Shown one piece after another: positions 11,737-24,547 of a stretch of DNA of 64,000 bases. Each line of letters opens with the position of its first letter. Position 1 is the stretch's first letter. This DNA comes from Lota lota. Its lineage: Eukaryota > Chordata > Actinopteri > Gadiformes > Lotidae. A program made the position numbers and the translations under genes. The DNA lies in assembly GCA_026745465.1 (NCBI GenBank), contig JACYXH010000400.1, positions 389,501-453,500 of the forward strand, read 5' to 3'. Below the pieces are notes generated by a model that was not told where the DNA came from, did not search any database, and saw only the letters and a list, made by a program, of their open reading frames with translations.

Positions 11737-12237
11737 TGTGAATGTGTATGCTATGTTCCATTATCCCTCTATTATGCATCCAAATTAACCATACAAAGGA
11801 ATATCTATATCTCTATATAGATAGATATAGATATAGATATAAACTAAGATATAACAACAGACCAATGGGCCAGAATCGAGGGAACCACATGGTTAAACAA
11901 AAACATAAGAAATCTACTTAATGCATGCCTTGCGGAGATTGTCTTTGCATTTGTGTAGCTGAAGGATCAATAAAGACTAAGATATGAATAGCCACGTCCA
12001 ATGTTTGTCTTTGGGATCCATGTGTTGATTTATTTTGGCATACAGACTAACTAACTAACTGCCTTCCCCTGATGGCTCTGCTGTCAAGCCGCTGGACAGC
12101 CTTGGGAGCCCAATGTGCTTTCGTTGTTAATTACACCTGGGGCCAAGGCAGCAGGCACTTCCGGGCTGATAGGGGCCATCTACCTGATTCATCTTCACAT
12201 GAGTCGTTTGACAGCCCAGCCATCCACCATTACTTGA

Positions 12238-12419
<182 letters not shown>

Positions 12420-14299
12420 GGGATGGGCGATCATTTGGCGAACAGTTGGGCGATCGTTGGGCGAACTGTATCGCAAGCAATACAGTTAAAGTTTAGTGAA
12501 TATAATTGTTTTTGCAAGTTAGTTAAAATCGGCTGAATCTGAAAATTGCAATTGCCACAAACCTCCCGCACGCACGCATTCACGCACACACAAACACGTC
12601 CTCCCACAAACCACATCCTACTTAAGTAGTGAAGACAGGTTTACTATTCCAATTTATATTGAGGGGCTTAATCCGTCGCTAAGCTGAATCGATGGAGCTC
12701 CTCAATAGACCTCACAGCCCATCCGTTCCAGGATTCTTTCCCACATTACAAGGTTTACATTTTTTTCCATCCTTCAGTGTTTATTTGTCAGGAGCATATG
12801 GGAGGGAGACAATGGCCTTGTCCTGGGAACAAGGCAAAAAAAAAAAAAAGATGCTGAGGACCTTAAAAGGAGAGCGGATCAAAGCACAAAATATTGATGA
12901 CAAATTCACTCTCCATGTCATAACACCGATGCTCCAGTTTGATTACGTGATGAAGTGGTGAATGAGCGCGTGGTGGGAGGTAGGGGGGGGATAAAAAGTC
13001 GGTCATGATACTACATGTTTTTGTTCTTTGAGTCTGTTGTCCTTCATTACAGGCAATTTTATGAAAGACCATCTACTCCTCGACAGCTGAAAGGATGGAT
13101 CGCTTTCAATGCGGATGACACCCATGCAGACAAGAGCTGTGAATAAAACGAAGGGGCACTTATCGAACTGAGCAAACACGTCATGTTTGGTTTTCTAGTT
13201 CCCTTTACGTGGTTGGGTCGTTTAGAACGCGTCATGAATAATGAGTTGACGCGGATAACCCCTGCGCCAACAAGGGCCTATCCCAAACACCTATCCATCC
13301 ATGGCTTGGAGACCTGCTTGGCACTTGCAACCCTTGCATCAACCACAATGCTATCTGCCATGTCTGTCTTCATAAATACTATTTTCATTGTCTCTGTTAT
13401 TTATTCATGTGGGATAATACCACTACAAAAATATATCAGTCATTGGGAAATGTCAAATTTTGCCTGCCATTCCAGATCAGGGCTAATTCACATTGACAAC
13501 CCTGGAGAGCGGGTCTGGGATGCTGCCCGTAGTGTTATATTTAAATTCAGAGCGAGTATTTATCTTGCTCCGAGCAGAGTGAAAACCAAACAAAATGTCG
13601 GCACTATGCAACTGGCCTCTGGAGCTGCTTTGCTCCACCGCTCCCTGGCAGCAACAAGGCGAGGAAGGGAAAACAAGTGCTGGATAACCCCCCCTGTTTG
13701 CTCTCCACATGTCTGCCCTCCGGGTTCAATATGTGTGTTTCTGAGCACTAGCAACCAAGAACAATGACAGTGGTGGGACTCATGGGAATGGGAAGTATTT
13801 GTTTGGGACAAACAAGAAGAAGAAGAAGATGAAGAACTGCAACTATGTGGCTACTGATCAGATCCTCCCACACGGAACCGGCAGAATTCATTATGTATCT
13901 ACCAACACCCACTGGCATTGGGGGAAAAAGCGCCCCTCTGTTTCTGACGACCGCATAAGGCATTCAGGGAGGCATTTTTCCCTGTGGAGACAGTTTCTTT
14001 GGCGGGGAGATGAACATCTGCAGCACATGTGGGAATAGGATTGCTGCTTGATTTCATATTATTTTTGCCATAACCCTGATCTCCTGCCACAAGCCCAAGG
14101 CCCAGTGTACGACCTTTGAACATGCACTTCCTCTTCCTCACGTCAAGCCAGGTGTGATGCTATGCCATACCCAAACAGGATTAAAGGATTAAAAAAAGTA
14201 TCTCAACAACACTAAAAGGGTAAAGGTTTGGAACTTGGTAAAGTTCCAAAATCTTCTTCTTCCAACATATGTTGTTTCTCTTTCTTCTGACAAATGTAC

Positions 14300-14361
14300 T
14301 CATTGTAAGTCGCTTTGGATAAAAGCGTCTACTAAATGCCCTAAATGTAAATGTAATAAGC
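14300..14361 (+). mobile_element. SINE/LINE 3'-tail fragment
   Basis: The motif TAAGTCGCTTTGGATAAAAG followed by CGTCTACTAAATGCC is the conserved 3' tail shared by many fish SINEs and their partner LINEs. No clear body is visible upstream, so this is a truncated or decayed copy on the plus strand. Confidence 0.65.
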
Positions 14362-14847
14362 ATTTAAGCACAAATCAGTTGGTGCCAAGAGAGAGTAGAT
14401 TACGCAGTTGGAGTGACCTTGAAAACAAGTACAATAACAAAATTAACAAAGTTCGGACTAATACAAGATGTGCAGAGTGCAGATAAGTAAAAAGCAGACA
14501 ACCGTGACAGCAGAAGCTCACATACGAGTTCCAGATTTTTGTTGCATGGCTGTTCAAAAATCAGATGAATCGATAGACAATGGCTGGAACTGCTTGTTGA
14601 GCCTTGGGGTGCAATGGGGTGCCTCAAGCACAGTCCTGAGTCCTATCCCAATGGTAGATGCATTTATCCTCCTAAATGTAGAATTCTGTAGTCAAAGACA
14701 GATCAATAAGTTGGCTGCTAGTCCTTGGAAAGTTGAATATGTTGGTGTCAGGACACACAGAAAACTTGTTCTCCCTTGAAGCACAATGCAAAAGGTCTAA
14801 AACTGGCAGGTCTTTGGAAAAAAACAAGTTTGTAAGAGGCTATTTTA

Positions 14848-14849
<2 letters not shown>

Positions 14850-14896
<47 letters not shown>
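14850..14896 (+). repeat. (AC)n microsatellite
   Basis: A pure AC tract in the golli intron. Confidence 0.95.
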
Positions 14897-14898
<2 letters not shown>

Positions 14899-16118
14899 TC
14901 ATCACCTCTATTGCATGTGTGTTGCTACTCTTTAAAATAAATTCAGATAAATATGGAATGTTGGAGTTACAACATGCATTTCACTCATTATTAATCTGTG
15001 CATTACAAAAATGGCGCACTACTGGGTTTGATATCAAGGAAGCACAAGCCTAGGATCATATGTTTACAAGTGGTTGTTTGCAAATATTTTTACTAAAAAC
15101 TAAAATCTATGACTATATCTTGTACACATCTATCCATGTCTATATCTTGGAAAACCTCTGTCTCTACTCTTAGAGATAAGTATAATACTAATGGCCATTA
15201 AAGAGGACATAATAACAACCGTTATGTCGACGGGTTTATTTTCCAATCTGTAAAACTTTCCATATCAGATCCCAAACGCAGGCAGATTGTGAGCTGCCTA
15301 CAGCGCCCGGCCCATCTATCCCACTGCTGCGCTGTCTGGACAATGGAAAACTCAAAGAGGATCGCAGAGTAACTTCTGTCCACCACAATGGTTGTTGTGA
15401 AGCCTGGGGACAATGCAGCTTTATGCTACGTCCGAAGCATTTTTCTTTTACTCTCTGAGCCACGCTTTGTCCTTTTCACATTTCATCCCGACTTCTCGAC
15501 AAACCGCTGTATCTTATCCAATCCATAGGTGAAAGGTATAAGGTGTAGGATGCAAGGGAAAACACGTTCACAACATCTCTCCATTTGATTCAGTGTATTG
15601 ATATCAGTTGGCTCCATGACTCATATTTAGGGGTGAGTAATGCCGGGTTTGCGAGTCTGTGGGGTGATGAGTGAGCCGAGGCTGGGAGGGAATGAGTTCC
15701 TCTTGGAGGATGGTGGTGGTGTCATCGCTCTTGTCCTCAGGGACCTTTTCTCAGACAGGGATACTCAAACACACACACTTAAACAAACACACGGTGTGTA
15801 CACACACACACGGAACCAGAGGGCACGAATAATGTCGTAAATAGTGTGCCAGCAGGATGCCTCTCTTCCAACGCTGCAATTTTAGGGATCACTCTCGAGT
15901 CCGTCGTGTCACCGCCGGTGAATGAACCAAACATCCTGGGAGTTTAGGCCGGGTGCTAACCGCTGTGGGTGAAACCACACTATCACAATTCCCCCATGAC
16001 TGCTTCTAAGATATCTGTAATGTTTACATGGAGGATAAAGGATGTGTTCTGCCGCACAGTACAATCAACACCACAACACCTACACAGGGCCCAAACAACA
16101 AACACAAATGTTAAAGTG

Positions 16119-16168
16119 AATGTCACACACACACACACACACACAGGTACACACACACACACACACAG

Positions 16169-16208
<40 letters not shown>

Positions 16209-16416
16209 ACACACACACAGGTACTCACACACACAGACATATGCACACACGCGCAAACACACACACACCCACACACACACACATATGCATGCACACACGC
16301 GCAACACACACAACCACACACACAGGTACAAACACACACACACACATACGCAAGCACACACACACACACCAAACAAACCCATGCACACACACACACACAC
16401 ACACAAACAAACACAT

Positions 16417-16449
<33 letters not shown>
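16119..16449 (+). repeat. Complex (AC)n repeat with GGTACACA interruptions
   Basis: About 330 nt of AC-rich repeat, periodically interrupted by AGGTAC and by ATGCACACACGCGCAA units. The regular interruptions suggest segmental slippage of a compound unit. All six-frame ORFs here are compositional. Confidence 0.95.
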
Positions 16450-16451
<2 letters not shown>

Positions 16452-17572
16452 CTAATACACACACATGGACTTGCCAGATGGTCAAGACGAGATGACGTCA
16501 TTGCTATCTATTTCAAGGCTTTACAAAATTACATATACAAATGGTGTTAGATCAGGCTTTTTATCAGGGCAGGGCCTGCGATTAAGAGTTTTTGTTTTAA
16601 ATTTACAAGTGGTCTTCTGCCCAGCATCGGTCAGAGACTGAAAAAAAAAGCAAGACAGACTAAAAGAGGGCAAGAGAGGACAGATGTAGAGGAGAACGAG
16701 GGTGGAGAGGAGAGAGAGGAGAGAAATCGAAACAATGAGGCCAAACCAGTGAACGCTACGGCAGAGAGAGACGTTGCCGCTAACAATCAGATCTTTCAAG
16801 ATGGGAGAGAAGAGTTAGTGGCCATTGCCCAGAGGCAGTACCAGCGAGTGTTAGCCTCAGCCACAGAGACAAATGACTGGGCCAACACACTTCTACATGG
16901 CTGCCAAACATACTGTTCTCCTACTGAACCTCATACACTCAACATGCATCGTTCAGACATGCACTTCAACGCACGTGTGCGCGCGCACACACACACACGC
17001 TCACTGTGTTGTTGTGCAAAACACAGATATAGCAATACCAAAACAAGTTGACTGAAGATAATCACACATTATGTTTGTGTTTATCAATGTGGCCTGCTGA
17101 TGAGCCTGTGTGTGTCAAGATCACCAGGCGTATGGCGGGGTTGTCATTACAACCAGTCACTCCATCAGATTAATTTACTGATGGAGCCACTTCCACACCA
17201 TGATATAATCATTCAATCCAGCTGAAGCAGTTGCAGAAATTGGTGAAAAACGAAACAAAAACACAGCATACCTTTGGTCATCCAAACTACACATTGCCCT
17301 TTTTGCTAGCCTAGATGGGGAAACCCAGCTCTACACATCCATGCGAGATACTAAATCCGTTGCCTGGAGGTTGAAGAGTTATTCTGCCCCTAATTATATA
17401 TGAGTTCATTTTAATTATCAATTATGAAATGGAAGGATATGTAATATGTTTGCAGCGCCAGGGATTCTAATTCATAAAGATCACTCTGGTTTGATTCCGC
17501 AATCTGACCTTTGAGCCTTCTGGCCTCACAATACAGTTAGTAATGAGCAGACATAGACATTGTGGCCATTCC

Positions 17573-17770
17573 CACTCTCTCCAGCCCTATCTCTCTCTCT
17601 CCAGCACTATCCCTCCAGCCTGATCCCTCTCTCTCTCCAGCCCTATCTCTCTCTCCAGCCCCATCCCTCTCTCCAGCCCTTTCTCTCTCTCTCCAGCCCT
17701 ATCTCTCTCTCGAAACCTATCCCTCTCTCTAGCCCTATCCTTCTCCCTCCAGCCCTTGCGCTCTCTCTCC
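17573..17770 (+). repeat. Pyrimidine-rich minisatellite
   Basis: Imperfect repetition of CTCTCTCCAGCCCTATC-like units, roughly 8-10 copies of variable length. Confidence 0.85.
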
Positions 17771-18364
17771 AACCATTACAAAGCAAAACAAGTAACCAGG
17801 AGAGCCCCAATATGCAATTAGAAAACCTATTAGAAAATAAGGAATAAGTGAATTATACCCAAAACCATTTCCTTTCCTTGACCTTGAGTGTACAGGCAGA
17901 ACTGGAGAAGGAGCAGATTTTGCATAGCAACACCATTCTTAGTTCTTACCTGTCATATTTTATTTTCCGTAGATTATCAACCACCACACACTTTATCAGC
18001 TTTTGACCCCAATGGCATTACGTATTTTTCGTTCCTCTCCCAGCCTCTTTAGACTCAAGTAAGGAACCTAATTATTATTATCTGGTCCTTCCCATTCATG
18101 GGACAATAGGCAGGTTTGTGAGCTACACTGCCAATGGAGTGATAGTGACTATCATACAGAATGTCACATGCCTATTAAAAGACATAGAAGGCGACCGGTA
18201 GAATAATCTAAGGTGAGGCTGTTGAAGCCAGGCTACCAATAGGGCAGCGTAGTAGCACGCTACATAACCAATGTTTTGCATTAGAATGGTGTGACCTACC
18301 ATCATAGAGCTTTGGTGACCTGCAAAGATTCATCAATTCGCTAAAAGACTCTTTGTGGGCTCAG

Positions 18365-18407
18365 GTGGGGTGGGGAGTGGGGGGGGGGGGGAGGGGGTGG
18401 GGGGGGG
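18365..18407 (+). repeat. G-rich tract
   Basis: Runs of G of up to 12-13 nt separated by single A or T residues. It has quadruplex potential and lies 420 nt before the longer poly-G at 18828. Confidence 0.9.
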
Positions 18408-18825
18408 TGTCCTTTAAAAAACAACAACTACAAAAAAAAAAAGAGAAAGCACATCTCTGGGCGAGTGATGGGCAGAAGCTGCATAAAAGCTCCTCTTATC
18501 CGTCTTTGTTTTCTGTCAACGTGGATGAGGGAAAAGCCGTCCGGGCGCATGACCAAGGAGAAGTGACAGTGGGGGTGTTGGGGCTCTCTCTCTCGCTCAC
18601 CACTCTGTTCTCCCTGCTTTCCCATTCTCTGTTTGTCTCCACTAAGCCCGAAAAAGCTACAAAACAAAATAAAAAACAAAATCTAGTGTATTCTTTCAAT
18701 GCTTTACACCTGTATATGCTTGGCTCGTTTCTCCCACTCGTCACAACCTGGGACATTGTCACTGCTGTGACCCCCAGATCCAATGCGACACGAGCACGCA
18801 GGCTCGCGGGCGGGCCACGTATGGG

Positions 18826-18827
<2 letters not shown>

Positions 18828-18877
<50 letters not shown>
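18828..18877 (+). repeat. 50-nt poly-G homopolymer
   Basis: An uninterrupted run of 50 G residues within the golli intron. Length may be affected by sequencing or assembly error. Confidence 0.9.
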
Positions 18878-18878
<1 letters not shown>

Positions 18879-19930
18879 GAAGAGAGTGGAGGCCTGCTAC
18901 AGACACAGGGGCCAGGTAATGGAACCGTAATGGGCTTTTAACGGCCCGGCGACACTGTTTGCCCTTCCTCGTGGAGAAAGTAGTGCAAACAGGAAGTGCA
19001 GCAGGAGACGTCCAGAGTCACTTGGAGCGACCCAGCTGAGTCACGGTACTTCACTGATGACAACTCAAACAGAGCGGGCTTCGGCAAAGCACCACTAACC
19101 CGGCGCTCGTAAAACACTCAGGACACGAAGGGTCCTCTTTGTTTTCTCTTAACCATTGGCAGAGTTAATCCGATGGCGGCGAGTGATTGCAGCATGGTCG
19201 CACAGATTGCAATGGGTTCCAAATCCGATGTTCCCTTTATCTGGATGACAAACTGATAAGACGCTGGTATTTTTACACACTCAAAGAGAAAGCACTGCTG
19301 TTGAAGCAAACAGGCGGTTAAACATTAAGAGGAGGCGTTCGAGCGGCGTGGGGCTACTCAAACTTTGGCGTTGACTTGTTTTTTTTCTGAACATTAACTG
19401 TCCCCGTGACATTCATTGAACACCATAAACAAATGTGTTGATGACGTTATGGCCACCCTTAATTTGCATAAAGTGGGCACTTAGAAAAGCATAGGAGTGA
19501 TGGCCACTTTATCTCCAAGTGGTTACCATTTATATAATCATGTATTGGACCTAAACATCCATCTTCTTACTCCTAGCTAAGGACATGAGGCAGAGCTATT
19601 AAACAGCTAGCTTCAACAAGGTTTGCACCAAAAATCTTTAGAAGATTTAGCAAATCAGAGCTTTGTCTGAATCAACTGCTAAACCATGCAAGTCATTAAA
19701 GATGGCGATCCATGTCCAAGAGCAAATTAGAATCAAGCTGTCATAACACTTCAGCCATGCGGTTTGGAATGTCAACTCAGTTTGGCAAGTAGTCCCCTGG
19801 GTTGACTGTAAAAGTAGCTGGTGGTTCATATCACTGACACTGTCTTCCAGAAACACAAATGAAGACACATGGTTCTGCTGGAAGTTGATTTGGTGGGGGT
19901 AGGTATGTCAGCCGCAGTCATTGGCATCTC

Positions 19931-19980
19931 AAAGAATGCATATTCAAATGCTAAGTTGAACAGTTGAATATGCATTCTTT
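19931..19980. repeat. Perfect 17-bp inverted repeat (hairpin)
   Basis: The arm AAAGAATGCATATTCAA at 19931-19947 is exactly complementary to TTGAATATGCATTCTTT at 19964-19980, with a 16-nt loop. Each arm carries ATGCATA-type POU-like sequence. Confidence 0.9.
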
Positions 19981-20675
19981 AAGTGCTGATTCATGATTCT
20001 TGAGGAGCCTGCCTCCGAATTACAAGGCTTTGCTTAATTAAACAAAAGGGTACCATTGTACTAGCAAATACACACGCTTTCCCTTCAAATGATACACAAT
20101 TACATGTATAGACTTAAAAGTAAATACTTTTTAAAATCACATCTCTAAACAGTTCACATCAAGAGTTCAACAGTCTGTCTCTTCTTTGATAGACAATAGC
20201 ATGTCTTTCATAGTGTTATTCTTGTGGTTGATTATAAGGATCTGCATTTTAAAAACCCAGGATGCCATAGGTATTCGTCCTTCACTATGGCTGTGCAGTG
20301 AATTCTCAGTAGACATTCAAACTCCTAATGCACGGACGCCTCTTTACTGCCACTCATCTGCTGAGTGGAAGTATTACAAAGGTTTTTTCAGATTTTTCCA
20401 TCTCTTCATAGAAATAGAAATGAGGATGTAAAAGGGATCAAATGGGGAAGTCAAGTTGGGTTTTGGGTCCTGGAACTGTTTAACACCGCTTGATACCATG
20501 GCAAGGCAATAGGCGGTAAAGCTGAGCTAGTTTGAATCAGTGTCGGCCAAAGTAGACATTAAACCATTAGGGTTGTATCTAAGCAGTCAGGTAAACAAAA
20601 AAGGGTATTTATTGAGTAATAAATGCTGAAGGAAATTCTTCCGAAATGTGCACACTTGAATTTCTCCTTTCTCAC

Positions 20676-20766
20676 CAAACACTTCGTCTTGCGAGTCTGG
20701 TTCAACGGTCGCTGGTTCTGCAGCTGCCGCCTCATTCTGGTTGCCTTCGGGCTGGGGCGATGGAGC
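20676..20766 (-). CDS. mbp: golli-mbp coding exon 2
   Basis: This 91-nt exon encodes 30 residues beginning APSPQPEGNQNEAAAAEP and ending DSQDEVF, plus the first base of the next Gly codon. It is bounded by a CCTTTAAAG acceptor and a GTGAGA donor. It enters in phase 0 from the exon at 29818-29862 and leaves in phase 1, which the 9274 exon accepts exactly. The DEVFGLGEADVNQNNG junction parallels human DNEVFGEADANQNNG, which anchors the assignment. The Glu/Ala/Pro-rich part is poorly conserved, as expected for the golli N-terminal region. Confidence 0.87.
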
Positions 20767-21028
20767 CTTTAAAGGAACACACACAGAAAAACAGACAATC
20801 AGATTAAGGTTGTCATGAGGTGTCATGGCAACAGAGCAAAGGAAGCGTCGGAAGTAGAAAAAAGGGTACAGTGGGTGGGGAGACAAAGAGAGAGCAGAGC
20901 CCTTTAATTCTGCAATAGACATACGATCGCTTTTTCAGATGCTTGTTCAATATATCTCACTCTCACTTTCTATTGCCATTTACAACGTATTTCTTGGTTC
21001 TGTGTATCCGTTAGACCTGTGCCCAGTG

Positions 21029-21044
21029 GCATGTACACACACGC

Positions 21045-21102
<58 letters not shown>
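21029..21102 (+). repeat. (AC)n microsatellite
   Basis: An AC tract with two early ACGC interruptions, just upstream of golli exon 2 on the minus strand. Confidence 0.95.
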
Positions 21103-21104
<2 letters not shown>

Positions 21105-22540
21105 CAAGCCCTCACTTTATGTGTGGATAGAAAATTGCCTCAAAAAGCCTATTTCCAGGATCTATGCTGCTGTAACAAAGCTTGCTTCCAGGATCTGAGC
21201 TGCTGGGGTTTGCAGTGGATGCATGCGTGTGTGTGTGTTTCTGTGTGTATGTGTGTGTGTGTTAAAGGCAGCACAGCAGGACAGGGCTTTCACAATATAG
21301 CTATTACAAGCAGATATGATCACTGTGTTTCCCCTACGATTTTTTCCAGCAGTGTTGCTGAGGTGTGTGTGGGGTGCACTATGTTGATGCATACAGTACT
21401 GATGTTTTGGAATACAATAAATCAATCAATTAACTATATATATATATATATATATTAATATATGTCTGCCATTTTGTCATAATTAGAAACGGGATTCAGG
21501 AGAAGTTGGTGAAGACCAGACTTAAGACATTGGGCTCAACTGAGGATCACCTTCACCTCTCAGACAGTGTAAGAGACAAGTGGGTGGCTCCCACACAGAA
21601 TGCAACACAGATCTGAATGCTAATGTCCATCCAAATTGGCATTCAGCTCAATTCCTTCAAATAGTTCCCTGACAATAAGGGTTAGGGTATGCCCTTCCCT
21701 TATTTCCCCTGTATTTTTGACTTTCTTATCTGGGAAGTCATTTGCTGTGCAGTGAATCTTGAACAGGTTATAGGAATTTTCAGACAAACAAAGGTATTTA
21801 AAGATCTACTGAAACAGGTTTTGATTTCGGGTCATTTGTTTTTCTATTTAACACTGCCATATTTACGCAAAATAATGAAACACTGACCAGAACACATTAT
21901 TGACTGCTCTGCTCAGTCCGTAACTAGAGTAATGATTGAGTTATTTTGCATTATGAAATTGGCAGAACAAACAACCCACAAAAAAATGTGAATGTAAAGT
22001 CGTACAAAAAATGTTTGTTGTTGCATTTTTATGCTTTATTCATGAAGAGACAGTGAGACAGCATTTCCACAACAATCCCATTTTGACTGTTGCCATCAAA
22101 TGATGTTATCGGAACCTCGAGAAAGCATTCTGGTCTTTTTTTCAGTTTCTTCAATACACACTTTAGAAATATTGTGTTTACCAAGTTTGGTCTGCTGAGA
22201 TCTCTTCAAACAACACTAATCTGTCCCAAAAAATGTCTGTCCAAAAACCTAGAAAGATTGGCTGAGTTGGGATGTTATGACCTTGAGTGTCTTTTCAGCT
22301 CTCCTGCGCCCATAAATGCATTAAAGCTACTGTTAGATCATCAGAAGAACATTTAACAGACTATGAATCACTCCGGGCTATGTCAGCGCTCCAAGTGCTT
22401 CTTCAAAGCACAGGGCCCCTGAAATGTCTCTAAAGTAGGTTTACCATATTGGTAATCATATTACCAAACCAATCATACTTCCACATGCTATTTCCATTAC
22501 CTCTCAAAACATTCCCAATAAAACCCTTTCATTCATACTG

Positions 22541-22680
22541 CTGGAGCCTTCCACCTGAAAGGTTCTGAGTTTGATCCTTGAAGCCTGCAGCCTATCTGCA
22601 GGCAAGATGTGCTTAACCAAACCGTGTCCCTGCTGCCCCATCTGTATTCAAGTCACTCCAGTTGAAAGTGGCTCCTAAAT
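22541..22680 (+). mobile_element. Degenerate tRNA-derived SINE-like fragment
   Basis: GGTTCTGAGTTTGATCC at about 22560-22576 resembles a pol III B box (GGTTCGAATCC). About 70 nt later AAGTCACTCCAGTTGAAAGT with GGCTCCTAAATGGC resembles the common fish SINE tail (AAGTCGCTCTGGATAAGAGC...). Strongly decayed; the assignment is tentative. Confidence 0.4.
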
Positions 22681-23170
22681 GGCTTCATAATAATAACGAT
22701 CCTAGTACTGTTCCACCTGGAGTTCTCTCAACCTGTTTGTTCTGTTTCCTTGAATCTCTTCCTCTTCCCTCCCTATTTGGCTTGTGATGAAGGCTAGGCG
22801 AGGGCTTTCATTTATACACCTTTCGTGGCTTGGCTGATTGGAGGCTCTGGCCGGATTTAGATTAACCTGAACTCCTCTATGCCTCTGAGATAGCCACCCA
22901 CCCTGCCCTTGTGATAGCCCTTAAAAAATATATATCTTCATGCTTCTCCCATCAGGCATGGCAGGTTCATGGAGGCTTAATCTTGCCTTTCTGGAAAGAG
23001 TGCTCTCAAATGGTCTCTTATTCCTCCAGAATACATCTAAAATAGTGGTTGTTCAACAACCAAGAAATGCTGATGCTGCCTTTGGCTACTGTGTCTTAAA
23101 CAAGTAATTAAGTAATAATTATGGACTTACTCTGAAACTTCCAAGGAGTGACAGACAAGGATGGGACCAT

Positions 23171-23206
<36 letters not shown>
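23171..23206 (+). repeat. (AC)n microsatellite
   Basis: A short pure AC tract in golli intron 1. Confidence 0.95.
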
Positions 23207-23211
<5 letters not shown>

Positions 23212-24506
23212 AGTTGTGCAAGTATATCAGTGGTACAATGGGGATGCTGATGCTGTGCGACTGCTGCTGGTTTCCTAAGCCTGAAGCTCCCTCCTCTGGA
23301 GACTCTATTGTGTTCTAGGGAGACCTTTGCAGTTCCACACAAATCATTTCACATTAACACACGTTGGCCTGATCTGACGAGTTAACAATAAGTAAAGAGT
23401 CTAAGCTATAACTTTTAAAACCTACCTTTAACTTCAAGGATAAACATTATTTATCTTTTTAGGTTGATATTGTATAAATGTCACTGTTCCATGGAATCCT
23501 GTTGGTCAGCAGGCTTTGAAAAACACAAATTGGAGTAAAATAGAGCATCTATGTGTGACATTGAGAGTCTGGCTAACGTGATACCTCCTCCTTCTAAAGT
23601 AATAAGGTAGAGGAGCATCACGACCATGACAGCCCCACTCCGTCCCTGTTTGACTATAACCATAGCAACTGGCTCCCTAGCCAGTGCTTCTATTATGTTA
23701 ACCAAATGCAATCGACTTTGGTTAGGGTGATGAAGTCGAAGAAAATAGATAACGACTCAGAATATAGAAACGCTAACACAAAGGAGAATTGAAAACTTGA
23801 ACCCACAAAAGATAGCTAAGGAATATACATAGTATAGCGCAAGGTGGCCTATGCATAAAAAAAGCTCCCACTGTGTCCGCGTCCTGGAGTATAGGAACCG
23901 GGGGTCTAAAGATTCACACGCTATTTGGTCCTATTCTTGTGTGGTTAAAGTTCATTGTGCACTCTTGTGCTCAAATAATGCCATAATAACAAAAATGTCA
24001 TCGGGACATTTCATGATGCGCTTTGAGACAGTATGGCATCACGATGATTTGGGTCGCGCTGCATCGTTACACCCCTCACAGAAACACTAAAAAGTAGGAT
24101 TAACAAGGCTATCCTTGTTATCCCCTAAAAATGTTGTGCTATATTGTGTCCTGAAAACCAGTGGCGCATTCACACTTGCCAAATGAGTCCACTTTTCTTT
24201 GCCCTGCTCCCCGCTCTTAAGAGTGTGCCTCACAGGCTCAGGAAACAAATCAGTGGTGTGTACCGGGGCTGTCCGCCTCCCTACAGGTCTGGTCGGCCCT
24301 GTCCCTCCCCTGCAGTCGGCTGACACAATAGCCCAAAGCCCATTAAAGGTACTGGGCAGGTAGTCGGTTAGCAACAGGCTAGGCCAAAATGGCCCATCCT
24401 ACACAAATGACAGTGTTCCGACAATTGAGAGTGCTTCTGAGACCATCCATGTCCCCTTGCCTCTCTTGTCTTTGCTGTGGTGGCTCCTGTCCTCTCACCC
24501 CTCTCA

Positions 24507-24516
24507 CCCCCCCCCC

Positions 24517-24533
<17 letters not shown>
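24507..24533 (+). repeat. Poly-C tract followed by (AC)n
   Basis: Twenty-seven C residues followed directly by an AC repeat to about 24549. Confidence 0.95.

Positions 24534-24547
<14 letters not shown>

Noticed and set aside
13183..13767. 194-codon open frame on the plus strand
   Set aside because: It has no recognisable domain, no splice or codon pattern typical of a fish gene, and lies in a golli intron; antisense frames are equally open in parts. Treated as chance.
16120..16449. CRISPR-like regular repeats
   Set aside because: The units are a dinucleotide microsatellite with slippage interruptions in a vertebrate genome; there are no unique spacers.
15969..16550. Thr-His and Cys-Val repeat ORFs up to 193 codons
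   Set aside because: They are translations of (CA)n/(GT)n tracts, as are similar frames at 26.3, 37.7, 48.0, 50.2, 51.2, 51.8 and 53.3 kb.
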